This document shows positions 41,261-50,938 of a stretch of DNA of 64,000 nt, piece by piece. The notes below the pieces were generated by a model, which ran no database searches, was not told where the DNA came from, and worked only from the letters and a program-made list of their open reading frames with translations. The stretch covers positions 124,001-188,000 of the forward strand of contig JAPDFF010000026.1 of assembly GCA_027569505.1 (NCBI GenBank), given 5' to 3'. The position numbers were made by a program, and so were the translations under genes. Origin of the DNA: Chloridium humicola (taxonomy: Eukaryota > Ascomycota > Sordariomycetes > Chaetosphaeriales > Chaetosphaeriaceae). The first letter of the stretch is position 1, and the number at the start of each line of letters is the position of its first letter.

Positions 41261-43023
41261 CTAAATAATCCCCCCCGGCGGATCATACCCCATCCCCATC
41301 CCCCCTCCTCCTCCTCCTCCTCCTCCTCCTCCACCCATCGTCCCTCCCATCCCCATCCCCATCCCCATCCCCATCCCCATCCCCATCCCCCCTCTCCCCC
41401 CAGCTCCCCCTCCCAACCCGGCACTCCCGGGCGCTTCCCCCACCCCCCCACCACCACCCCCATCCCCCACCGCCGCGGCCGCCGGCGCATTATTCGTCTT
41501 CCTCAGCATAAACATAGGCTTCTTCCCCTCCTTATCCAGCTGCTTGAACAGAATCAGCGGCTTCTCATCCAGCCCGAGACACCGCTCCTCGTTGCCATAG
41601 ACGATGTACAGCGCGTACTGGTCCCAGGGGGCGTTGATCTGGTATTTTTTGAGGGCGGCGGGGAGGACTTTGTAGCAGGGGTCGTCCATGCTGACGCGGA
41701 AGGATTTGAAGATTTCGGCGGAGGAGTTGCTGCTGCTGCTGTTGGAGTTGTTCGGGTTGGGGGTGTTGGGGTTGGGCGTGTCTGGGGCGGGGGTTTGGAG
41801 GCGGCGCGGGGCGGCGGATGATGAGGGGCCCTTGGCGCTGCCGGGTTGGGGGTTGGAGTAGTGGTCGGAGGGGTCGAAGGTTGAGCGGGAGGAGGAGGAT
41901 GGTTGTTGTTGGGCGTCGGCGGAGCGGTAGGAGCGCGAGCCGAGCGTGGTGCCGGACATCATGCCTGTTGGTGGCGAGGTGGGCGAGGGCATGTTGGGGG
42001 AGGGGTAGGAGGGGGATATTGAAGAGCCGGTGCCGTTCATGGCGGCGAGATGGGAGGAGGAGAGGACGGCGCGTTCGGCGGCGCTGGAGGGGTCGAGGGT
42101 CTGTTCGATTATGGAGCGGTCGTGGCTTGTTTGGAGGTGCGTTGGTGATGTGGCTTTGGGTGTTGTCCCGAGCATGATCCGCTTGGTTGAGTACTGGCGG
42201 TTTAGGCTTGTTGATTGAGCGGTGGATGGCGTGGGCGCGGGTGGCGAGAGGGTGCTCTCGTAACCATTGTTAACGTTGGGTAGAGGTTGTTGCGCGTCTT
42301 TGGCCAACCGCAACGCTGGCAGCATGTCTTCTCGCAACCTCCTGAAGTCCTCGGTTAACCTGCGGAGGTCCTGCTCAGCGAGGGCCATGCGCTCGTCTCT
42401 AAGGCGCAGCTGTTCCACAAGGTGCTTGATATCTTTTAGTGTCGCGTTTGTGGACTGGGCTTCCGTCTCGGCGGCTGCAGCTTTTGTGTTAGAAAAACGT
42501 CCGCTCAAGCTAGCAACACCAGAGAATTTACTTAGTGGCATGTAGTGGTCCGACTCGATAGGCACGTCCTGGGCCTTCTTGACATCATACACGGATTTGA
42601 GTATCGTCAGCCGGTGCCCGACGCTGCTGATTCCCATGGCTTTCAGGTCGTCATGTTGTAGGGCGACGAGAGCCTCGCCAACAATCTCGTTTTCTAACAC
42701 ATGAACGGTCAGCACCTGTTCCATGTCCCCGGGAGGCTATCTGTCGGCCTACCTATAAACCTGTCTGCATATTGTTGGAGGCCTATGCTAGCGATAAAGT
42801 CGGCGCATTCCTCGGCGGTCCACTCGGATATGATGGTCTCGGGCAGGCGGTCGGCGCTGGAGCGGTAGCCGTAGGTGGTGGGCGTGTGCTCGGCTGATGG
42901 TGGCTCGGAGTCGGTGGGGGAGTGCTCGACATCGGTAGCTGTTGGGGAGCTGCCGTGGATGTCTCGCTCGTACTCGTCGTCGGCATCTGATTCCGCATAC
43001 GCGGTCCCCGAGTCGAAGTTCAT
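41261..43023 (-). CDS. STE50: STE50-type MAPK cascade adaptor (SAM and Ras-association domains)
   Basis: Model, minus strand: 42753-43023, 42532-42693, 41261-42480; 550 aa. The SAM domain lies at about residues 63-130 (ISEWTAEECADFIASIGLQQ, GEALVALQHDDLKAMGISSV). A coiled coil follows (LKDIKHLVEQLRLRDERMAL). The Ras-association domain is at about 390-475 (FKSFRVSMDDPCYKVLPAAL, LYIVYGNEERCLGLDEKPLI). Ste50 tethers the MAPKKK Ste11 to membranes and Cdc42 in pheromone, filamentation and osmostress signalling. The last 80 residues are Gly/Met repeats. The start MNFDSGTAY is chosen; an in-frame Met eight residues upstream (43047) is possible. The 51-nt second intron keeps the frame, so both spliced and retained forms are translatable. 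Spliced gives DHYMPLTAAAETEAQ. Confidence 0.9.
41308..41395 (-). repeat. Hexanucleotide (CATCCC)n and (TCC)n repeats encoding Gly-Met and poly-Gly
   Basis: On the plus strand a TCC run (41308-41330) and about eight CATCCC-type units (41338-41390) lie in frame near the 3' end of STE50. They encode a poly-Gly and a Gly-Met-Gly-Met run, respectively. Confidence 0.9.
42481..42531 (-). other. Frame-neutral 51-nt intron in STE50
   Basis: Donor GTAAAT, branch-like TTCTAACAC, acceptor AAAAG; 51 nt and no in-frame stop. The peptide it would encode (SKFSGVASLSGRFSNTK) differs in character from the flanking coiled-coil sequence, so I treat it as an intron. Confidence 0.7.
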
Positions 43024-45291
43024 GGTTGGGTAGACGGGGGCCCTCACGGCCTGGGCTGCGGCGAGGGCCAGGGTGCCGGATGTGAAGTTGCTCCGGCGAG
43101 GGAGCAGGAGCTGGCGGGGTGGTTCAGGGTGGTCCGAGGACTCGAAGGGTGCGGGAGTTCAGACCCGGCGAGAGACACCTCGATTTCGATAAGTGTGTAG
43201 CGGCGGCTCGGGATCTGACCGGGGCTTCTGGGTGGTCGATCGACTGTCGAGGGCGGGCAGGATGAGGTGGTGGTCAACGAGGCCTTTCCCAGGATCGCAG
43301 CCGTGGATAGCCCCTCGATCTCGACGGAAGCAGTCGCTGTGGGGCTGATCCGGGTGCGCTCGGCGGATGACGGGGACTCGATCTGACGCGGAGGGGGTAG
43401 CCAGCGGCGGGAGGGCGGAGCTAGCAAGATGGCGATCGCGGAGGTCGTCGATGGGGGGCGGAGAGGAGGATGTTGACTGACGGACTGGCTGACTTGACTT
43501 GATTCGGCTGCGGGCTCAGGTGCTGTGGGCTGCTCCTCTGCTGTAGCCGCTCGCTTGGCCGCTGCGCAGCGGTGCCCTTCCCAACCCGTCCTAGCGCAGA
43601 ATTTGCCCACTTCGGTTGCTGGCCCCTGCCCAATTGCCCCACACTTGCGACCTTGCGCCCCGGTCGTGGCCAGGGGATCCCGTTCAAGCTGCAGCAACTG
43701 CAACGAACAACAAGAAAGCTCCCACGGCCCGTCCAAGGACCAACCAGTATCCGACTTTCTTTTTGTTTTGTTCAACTGCAACTCTTTCAAGGCGCTTCTT
43801 AGTTAGTTCCCGCGGCCAGAAACAGGAACAACTTCTCGACTTTTCATCCCGTCATGTCTTTGAGCCTTGGTCATGTGCTGACCGAGATCTGAGTCCCATG
43901 AGACGAGGCTCTCTCTCGACCAACAGCTAGTTCCCCCTCGGACCTCTCATAATATCCATGTTAGCTCTCTTTCTTTGGCCATTATTGACAGCCGTTTGTC
44001 AACCGGACTCCCAAGGCACGCACCGCGAGTGGTTCATCCTGCAGCGCCCCGCCCAATATTCCCATGCCTGCCCCACCTGCCGCCTTTGTGCATTTGAATT
44101 GGATCTACCGCCACCATCAAAGATTGATGAGGCTTCGATTTGCACTCGTTGTTGGACTAGATTTTCTGGCAGCATGCCTTTGAAAGTCTCCAATTTTACT
44201 TTGTCTCTACTCTGATCCCCTTTCATCCGATCCCTCCGCATTCACGATCTCCATATAATCGTCCACATATCGCTGCCCCTCATCACAGCCCCAGCCAGTG
44301 CTACCCTCAACTCCCAGACGCCCAATTACACGCCCCAAATACCCCCCAATCCTCTTACTCCCTCTCCTGCGAGAACCATCCAATCCATCCCATCCTCCTT
44401 CTCGAACAACGGCTCGCTTCAGGTTCCGCCAGGGCCGCGTGTCCCACACAACCAAGTCAAGGCCAAGCCCTCGAAAAGCACGCAGCCCAGCCCAGTCCCG
44501 GCTTTGAAACTCTCGGGTTCCTGGGTCACCCCGCGTTTCACCCCGGCCCGACATGTCTCCCGCAGGGCAGGGATGTCGTGTGTATGTTCCACTTAGGTGC
44601 TGACCTATGGGAGTTAAGAACATGCTTTTTGATGGGGGTTGTGGTGGTGAAACGGGGGGAGGGTTTTGGAAGGCGCTTGAGGGGATGGGATTCGAACTGG
44701 GACTCGGGTTGAAACAGGAGGGTAGGAGATAGAGCTTGTCGAGTTGCTTGTGCGGACAAGTGCCGGGCTCGCCGAGTCTAGGTCGGTGTAAGTCCCTCCC
44801 CGGCTAGTGATCCCCGGCCGTTGTTTGGTAGCATAATGCCTCGGGGTGACTTGGAGGTTAGTGAGGCAAGGAGATGGAGGGTTGAAACGGAACACCAAAC
44901 GTTCTCCAAATGTAATCACCACTGCTTCGCTCATATAGCAATGGAGACGGGTTTGGTCAAGAGCCATTCGTGGGATGCTGGGTCATTGAAAGATAGCGAG
45001 TTGTAGAGATTCCACGAAGGTACATACAGAGAGCTATCAAACACACTCAAAAGTCTGAAGAAAGTCGTCTGGACGATCCGTTTGTTCATCAAATCATAAC
45101 CAAGGATATATATCACAATCATCGCCTTCAGCAGTAGACCTATGCAAGCCATGCATTCCAAAAACCCACAAACGACAACCTTCCACCCATCCCCAACTCC
45201 CAACACCAAGCTGTTACCCAAACCACAACCCCCCCTTCTGCCCCGCTCAAACCTACACAAAAACAACCCACCCACGTAACAAGAGCAACCC
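43024..45291. other. STE50 promoter and gene-poor region
   Basis: 2.3 kb between two minus-strand genes. From 43024 to about 43800 it is probably the STE50 leader and promoter, and it contains a long open frame that ends at an ATGA overlap. From 44650 to 45290 it is probably the 3' UTR and flank of the next gene. One short ORF at 44207-44623 is described separately. Confidence 0.45.
44207..44623 (-). CDS. Possible small protein or exon remnant, weak support
   Basis: A 138-codon open frame on the minus strand. From residue 24 (MSGRGETRGDPG) onward the composition is protein-like (DWAGLRAFRGLGLDLVVWDT, GRVIGRLGVEGSTGWGCDEG, RYVDDYMEIVNAEG). Against it: third codon positions lack the strong C/G bias of neighbours, I recognise no family, and no splice partner was found, although a CCCATAG acceptor-like sequence lies just upstream. 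It may be a fast-evolving orphan, a pseudogene fragment or chance. Confidence 0.25.
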   Translation of the reverse strand: MFLTPIGQHLSGTYTRHPCPAGDMSGRGETRGDPGTREFQSRDWAGLRAFRGLGLDLVVWDTRPWRNLKRAVVREGGWDGLDGSRRRGSKRIGGYLGRVIGRLGVEGSTGWGCDEGQRYVDDYMEIVNAEGSDERGSE

Positions 45292-46902
45292 CTACCAAGC
45301 CGAACTCCTCTTCTTCTGCACCTTCCTCCTCTCCTCCTCGTCCCTCCTCCTCCCTCCCCCCCTTCCCCCATACCCACTCCCATGCCCCTGCTGCTGATGC
45401 TGCTGCACCTGGCTCTGTATCTGCTGCAACCCACCCGAAGCCCCCTTCCACAGCACATTCAGCGTGTTACAATGGAACGGTCCAGGGCCAGCACCAGGCG
45501 GACCCTGACCCTGCGCCGGCATGGGACCGGGACCGGGGGCGGGATAGGCATACGGTCCCGCGCTGAGCGGTCTTGGGGGGAGGGCGGGGGCGCCGCTGCC
45601 GGTGTAGCCCCAGGGGGAGAGTTGTTGTTGAGGGGAGTGGTGTGGGGATGGGGCGGCGTAGGGTGTAGGATAGGGTTGTGGTGTTGGTGGTGCTTGTTGG
45701 GGTGGTGGTTGGGTGCGTGGAGGAAGCGCCGGGCGGGCAGACGGCAGGTCCTGGCCCTGGACCCCGTAGACTTTTCGCAGGCGCTCTGTTTCCTTGGCGA
45801 CCTCTGCCTCGCGGCGGCGGCGCTCTTTGTCTTCCTCCTCGATCATCTTCTGGATGCGCTTCTGCTCGGCGCGGTCAGCCTTTTCGCGCTCGCGCTGCTC
45901 GCGCTCAACCATGGCTTGGAGTCGCCGGGTTTCAGCGTCAATTTCCGGGTTGGAGGGGGGTGGTGGGGTGGTGCGTTTGGTCGTTGGGGAGAAGGTCGAA
46001 GGGGCGGGCTGGGGAGGCGGGAGATTGGAGAGGGCGCCAGACATGACTGGGACTGCGGAGACGGAGGCGGTAGTGGCGACGATGGGACGGGAGTTCTTCC
46101 TTTTGTTGCCGTTGGGTGACGGGCCGCCGCCTTGGACGTTGAACACGTCCGCCTTGGGGGCCAGCCAGAAGTCTTTGATGACTTCTGAGCTTAAGAGGAG
46201 AACCAGCTCAAGACCCTTACGGTCTTCAACCTCGACGCGGTGCAGGTTCGGCTGGTAGACGGTCAGGATGCTCTCACGAGAGGCCTTCAACATCCCAATC
46301 GTGATATCGGGCTCTTTGCTCTTGCGCCCGCCCACTTTCTTCCCTGACATGTAACAAGACATGTCCTTGCTCAGCAAGCCATCCCTCTTCCACCTAAACA
46401 TGATGCGCGGAACCAGGTCGGCCGCAGCCGGTGAGCTGTTCTGCTGTTCGCGGTCCAAGGCACTGAGGGTAGGCGTGCGGAAGGTCTTCACAGGCAGGTC
46501 AAACTCCCAACTGTCGCTCTTGCCCCACGATCCAGACACCATCTTGACCGTCACTATCTGATCCGGGTTGTACAGCTGGATTGCGAAGGTGTCCGGAACT
46601 AGGGCACTGGCTGGCGCCTGGGGTGCGCCGGACTGCGTCTGGGCGCGGACCTCAGCCGCCGAGAGAGTCGGTTGCGACCACTCGGGCTCAACCATCACCT
46701 CCGCGAACACAACATCTGCGTTATGGGCGTCGCAGAGGGCAGCCGCATACTTGTTGCGGGCCCCAGGCTGGGACGGGTCCGCCCTCCGAACCAGATATTC
46801 GGGTGCCGGCTCCGAGCCATTTTGCGAGAAGTAGAGGATGGTCGAGAGCGGGTCGTCGGAGGAGGGCCGGAGCCGGAAGGTGGGCAGGTTCTCGTCGAGC
46901 AT
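45292..46902 (-). CDS. Conserved fungal protein with N-terminal beta-rich domain, central coiled coil and Pro-rich tail
   Basis: Single-exon model, 536 aa. I do not recognise a named family. Residues 1-245 look folded and beta-rich: PLSTILYFSQNGSEPAPEYL, TFAIQLYNPDQIVTVKMVSG, PRIMFRWKRDGLLSKDMSCY and LTVYQPNLHRVEVEDRKGLE. Residues about 320-385 are a highly charged helical segment (EIDAETRRLQAMVEREQRER, MIEEEDKERRRREAEVAKET). Residues 390-490 are Pro/Gln/Tyr-rich, with short PxxP-like motifs suited to SH3 or WW partners. The end is RRRDEEERRKVQKKRSSAW, basic. The start MLDENLPTF is the first Met, just after a leader. It is divergent from uS13. The architecture suggests a scaffold protein; function is not deducible. 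Confidence 0.8.
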   Translation of the reverse strand: MLDENLPTFRLRPSSDDPLSTILYFSQNGSEPAPEYLVRRADPSQPGARNKYAAALCDAHNADVVFAEVMVEPEWSQPTLSAAEVRAQTQSGAPQAPASALVPDTFAIQLYNPDQIVTVKMVSGSWGKSDSWEFDLPVKTFRTPTLSALDREQQNSSPAAADLVPRIMFRWKRDGLLSKDMSCYMSGKKVGGRKSKEPDITIGMLKASRESILTVYQPNLHRVEVEDRKGLELVLLLSSEVIKDFWLAPKADVFNVQGGGPSPNGNKRKNSRPIVATTASVSAVPVMSGALSNLPPPQPAPSTFSPTTKRTTPPPPSNPEIDAETRRLQAMVEREQREREKADRAEQKRIQKMIEEEDKERRRREAEVAKETERLRKVYGVQGQDLPSARPALPPRTQPPPQQAPPTPQPYPTPYAAPSPHHSPQQQLSPWGYTGSGAPALPPRPLSAGPYAYPAPGPGPMPAQGQGPPGAGPGPFHCNTLNVLWKGASGGLQQIQSQVQQHQQQGHGSGYGGRGGGRRRDEEERRKVQKKRSSAW

Positions 46903-47516
46903 CTCTCTAACAAAGGAGAGGTTGGTTGGTCACACAGTGAATCCTCGATCTCGGGGAGAGTGTTCTTCGAGGACCTTGATGGCTTTCCAGGTTGTGGGGT
47001 GTTGAACTGCTGAAAGACTTCCAACTTCTAGCTCTCTAACCAACAAAGCACAAGGGCAAGCCTCGCTTATCAAAGAAAAAAAAGATACAACAGGTGACGA
47101 CGTCTTGGTGGGTCAGGCGCAGTATCAAATAACGAGCACAAGGCTGAGTTCTCGTGGGATGCGGCACAGGGGCCGGCGCTTCGCTCTTGTCATCCCCGCC
47201 AACTGATGTTGAGGAGTGTGAGGCTCAGGGTTCTGGCAGGCAACGTCATGTGGCTCAGCCCCAAAGGCATGGGACCACCGCTTGAGGCGCGGGCTTGGCG
47301 TCTTGGCTAAGAAGGTCCAAGAGATCCAGGGTTAGGGTCTCGGTCTGGAACATGGATAGACCCACTTTTGCAGTTCGGTGGGCCGGTCTCCCATTCCCAG
47401 CTTGCCCCTCCACGTGACCGCACAGAAATCGAAAACTATCCCGGCACAAATTTACCAGCAACCGCTCTCCTCGATCTCAGACTCAACCAAGTTCAGGAAA
47501 CGACAAGTTGCCCACC
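46903..47516. promoter_or_regulatory. Divergent promoter region 45292-46902 gene / uS13
   Basis: 614 bp between divergent starts, holding both promoters. The uS13 side ends in a C/A-rich leader before ATG at 47517. No gene is seen. Confidence 0.55.
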
Positions 47517-48661
47517 ATGAGTCTGGTCTCGGGCGAGAAGGTACGTCGATATCCTGATAGCTGCCTGCATCCGCATCCCGTTGCCTGTGAATTTCTGTCT
47601 CTCCGTCGGCTTCGTGGCCGGCGACACCGCGACGACCAACCCACCCGATCGACACCCGATTGCACTGCGAAGAAGGCGACATGGCAGCAGACGAAGCGAA
47701 CCACAACGGATAGGCGAAGAGGAGGATGAGACATCACTGCCGGAGACGAGGTAGCCGGCCGGTTTGCGACCAAGAGACGGCAGCGGCAAGCATCCATGGG
47801 GAGGGAGAGTGGGCTTGGGTGTTTCTCGGCATGCCTCGCCTTGAATTCTCAAGTCAGCTGCCCGGCCTCAGCACTGTGGTCGCCCACACGAATTTTGCAA
47901 TAGCCCATCGAAACCGGAGAGACGGAAAGGAGCAGGCAACGGCTGCGAGAATGCATTGCGTTCAAGGTCGGATGGAGCACGGCTAACGTAACCCTCAGAG
48001 CAACTTCAACCACATCTTGCGTCTGCTCAACACTAACGTTGACGGCAAGCAAAAGGTTGTCTACTCCTTGACGTAAGTTTCTCACACACACCCAGCGCTT
48101 TCCATTCCCAGGGCTAACTCTCTACTTCAGTAAGATCAAGGGTGTCGGTCGCCGCTACTGTACGTTTCCCGCGAGCCACGAGCTCAGCACGAACTCTGGG
48201 TTACCGCCTATGTCGGCGGATACACCTGCCTAAGCATACACGGTACTAACCAACAACAACAGCCAACCTTGTGTGCAAGAAGGCCGATGTCGACCTGAAC
48301 AAGCGCGCCGGTGAGCTCACCTCTGAGGAGCTTGAGCGCCTGGTCACCATCATCCAGAACCCCACCGCCTACAAGATCCCCGGGGTATGTTTCTCTCAAT
48401 CTTCACAAGGAGGCTCGCATGCTGACAGCCCGGCAATAGTGGTTCCTCAACAGGCAGCGTGACATCGTCGACGGCAAGGACTCTCAGATCCTCGCCAACG
48501 GCGTTGACTCCAAGCTCCGTGATGACCTCGAGCGCCTGAAGAAGATCCGCGCCCACCGTGGTCTCCGCCACTACTGGGGCCTCCGCGTCCGCGGCCAGCA
48601 CACCAAGACGACCGGTCGTCGCGGCCGTACCGTCGGTGTGTCCAAGAAGAAGGGTGGTTAA
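47517..48661 (+). CDS. RPS18: 40S ribosomal protein uS13 (RPS18)
   Basis: Model: 47517-47540, 47999-48072, 48131-48159, 48263-48384, 48440-48661; 156 aa, a usual length for eukaryotic uS13. Starts MSLVSGEKSNFNHILRLLNT, continues KIKGVGRRYSNLVCKKADVD and WFLNRQRDIVDGKD, and ends with the basic tail GLRHYWGLRVRGQHTKTTGR plus TVGVSKKKGG. uS13 lies in the small-subunit head and contacts bridge B1 and P-site tRNA. Four introns interrupt a short gene. The first, directly after codon 8, is 458 nt, long for this window, and could hold regulatory sequence or a snoRNA, though I saw no clear C/D boxes. It is divergent from the 45292-46902 gene and convergent with SDO1. Confidence 0.96.
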
Positions 48662-49033
48662 GCGTGTTTCCTTGGGTTGCGGCTTTCATTGGCACTGCTG
48701 TGCTTGGCTTTCTGGTGGTGTTATCCCAAGGCTAAAGGGTGGTCATGGACGGCTCGGGTTGAATTTATTTACCTTGCGAACATTTCCGCAATTCATCGGG
48801 GAATTTGCTGGATCGCTCAGGGGAACCACCATGATTCACAGCATGACAATACAGGCGCGGATATGAAAAAGTAATGACTTGTTGCCAACGATGCGTGCTA
48901 TGCTGACCAGTGATGCCACCGGGACCTCCTTTTTATGAAGCCAAACGCTGATGCATAAAACCTTTTCTAAAACCAAACTGCTGCCCAGGAAAAAGGGGTA
49001 TCATGGCTGATGGAAGATGTTACGACTTGGTGT
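48662..49033. other. Convergent 3' region uS13 / SDO1
   Basis: 372 bp between stop codons, AT-richer, holding the two 3' UTRs. Nothing else is seen. Confidence 0.5.
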
Positions 49034-49999
49034 TCAATCCTCATGAGTGACAGCCATGTCCAACACTTCCACCCTACCCTGCCCCTTCGTCTCCGACCCA
49101 ATAAAGTCAGACAACCCCTTGAACGCACCTGGCTCCACGAACCCAACGATCTCCCACTCGGAGCCCATAACATCCTGGTTCTCGACCTGCTCAATAAAGC
49201 TGAGAATTTTGTCCTTGACCGTCCCGGGAGCCTTGTGCTCCCCGTCTCCATTTTCTGTATCCTTGCCACCGCCCTTGGGCGCCTTGACTGCCTGCTTCAA
49301 GACGCTGGTCGAGCAGGTGATGCGGAGTCTCATGCGCGCGCGCGCGACGGGGATCGGCTGGTGCGCGATAAGCGCCCGCATGGCGTCGAGAGCTTGCGAT
49401 TTGGCGCTTTTGTTGGCTGAGACGCCTGTCCAGGTTGGTTTTGCCTGTGCGGGTGCGGGGGTGGGTTTGCTCTCGCCTGCTTCGCCGGTGGAGGGGGTGC
49501 CGGTGCCCGGGGTGGGGGTGTTGCTGCTGGGTTTGTTGGTGTCTTGGGGTTGTTGGTGGTTATGGGCCATGCCGCTGAGCATGTCGAGCGCCTTCTCGAT
49601 CATGCCTGGGGTGTAGACGCGCTTGGTGCGCGGGTCGACGAGTTTGGAGACGACGATGGAGACGACTTCGTTGTGGACCCGCTCGAGCTGTGCGCTGCGC
49701 TCCTTCTCGCCGACTTGTAGCTCGCCTTTGCGGAGGATCTCGAGGATGATGTCGTCGACGGAGGTGGATTTGCCGAAGGCCTTGGCGAGCTCGGCTGAGG
49801 GTGCGGTTTGCCCTTTGGAGACGTTGAGGAAGACATTGGGGATCTGGAGGACGTTGTCGAGGTCGGTCTCGATGCCGGAGCGCCACTCGAGGACTTTGTT
49901 CTTGTAGCAGGCAATTTCGAAGCGCTTCTTGCCCTTTTTGAGGCGCACCAGGGAGACGTTGGTGAGTTTGATCTGGTTCGAGGGCTGTTGGATCACCAT
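49034..49999 (-). CDS. SDO1: Ribosome maturation protein SBDS/Sdo1
   Basis: Single-exon model, 321 aa. The N-terminal FYSH domain (about 1-100) has NQIKLTNVSLVRLKKGKKRF, YKNKVLEWRSGIETDLDNVL, and AFGKSTSVDDIILEILRKGE. Domain II has KLVDPRTKRVYTPGMIEKAL, and the C-terminal part has ANKSAKSQALDAMRALIAHQ, ARMRLRITCSTSVLKQ and GSEWEIVGFVEPGAFKGLSD. Sdo1 works with the GTPase Efl1 to remove Tif6/eIF6 from pre-60S particles in the cytoplasm. Yeast Sdo1 is about 250 aa. The excess here comes from a Pro/Thr/Gly-rich insert of about 55 residues between domain II halves and a Gly/Lys/Asp insert of about 25 residues in domain III. The start MVIQQPSNQ is the only ATG that gives the family N-terminus. Confidence 0.95.
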   Translation of the reverse strand: MVIQQPSNQIKLTNVSLVRLKKGKKRFEIACYKNKVLEWRSGIETDLDNVLQIPNVFLNVSKGQTAPSAELAKAFGKSTSVDDIILEILRKGELQVGEKERSAQLERVHNEVVSIVVSKLVDPRTKRVYTPGMIEKALDMLSGMAHNHQQPQDTNKPSSNTPTPGTGTPSTGEAGESKPTPAPAQAKPTWTGVSANKSAKSQALDAMRALIAHQPIPVARARMRLRITCSTSVLKQAVKAPKGGGKDTENGDGEHKAPGTVKDKILSFIEQVENQDVMGSEWEIVGFVEPGAFKGLSDFIGSETKGQGRVEVLDMAVTHED

Positions 50000-50938
50000 G
50001 GTGGCGGTTTGGGAGGGGTGTGTTGCGGGTGAGGTTGTGTCGATGCTTGGGTATTTGGTTAATGGGAGGAAATAGGCTTGAAACAAAAAGAAGCGCAAGG
50101 CAATGTTGTGTAGAGAGCAAAAGGCACTGGTTGTTGTCCTGTTGTTGCGACTCTTGGTCTCGAGGACTTCCCAGGGTCTTTTTCTTATCAACAACCTGAA
50201 CTCTTCCTACCCCGCCGATCTGTCATGCGGAGAGCGCAGCCACTGGAGCGTTCCATCCTTTCCTGGATGAGTCAGGTGGGTCTCTTCTTGCGGAGATCTG
50301 CTGGCAATCAGTTGAACGCCACTGCTGGCGGAAATGTCATTCCTCTGATCTCTGTTTCCAGCATTCTGGATCCGGGAATGTCTGGATGAACTGTTCAAAT
50401 TCCCTTCGAAAGCCCTTCAAAGCAACTCGGCTCGGGGTTTAGTCATGACGTTTTTGGCGGCTTCTCAACAGTTCGGAGATGTGCAGATGCCAGCCACACC
50501 TGATCGTTATCTGAGCCTATGACGCAGCTGCCGAGACAGAGGAGCCAAGCTGACGCGGTGCGGTAGCCTCGAAACGGATGGCGCTGAATAGCCAGACAGA
50601 ATAATAATAGTTTTGGCTGCGCTTTGGATTACTTTACTGTCCAGCAGCCCGTCCTCGTGACCAGGGCTGCAAGGCACCCAGACAACGGCTGTGGCGCGAC
50701 CAATGCCTGCCTGGATGTGCCTTGTCAGAGCCAGCATCCTTCCCCGTTCGGCAAGTGCGCTTCGTTCCCGGTTGCTGTTTCAGTCAAGACCTGACCAACC
50801 CCCCAAGCTCCCGTCTCTCTCCTCCTTTTTCCTTCTCCCATTCCCATCACCATCCCTCCAACCTTGCATCGCTGTTCCTCCTCTCATTCCCCAGGTTGAT
50901 CCGCAGAGAGGAACTCTCATCCACACCCATTAGCAGCT
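50000..50938. promoter_or_regulatory. Divergent region SDO1 / carboxypeptidase Y
   Basis: 939 bp between divergent starts. A strong pyrimidine tract (about 50806-50875, mostly C and T) precedes the carboxypeptidase start, typical of core promoters of well-expressed fungal genes. No gene is seen. Confidence 0.55.

Noticed and set aside
44680..44710. GATTCGAA motif resembling a tRNA T loop
   Set aside because: Flanking bases do not form a T stem. No anticodon arm.
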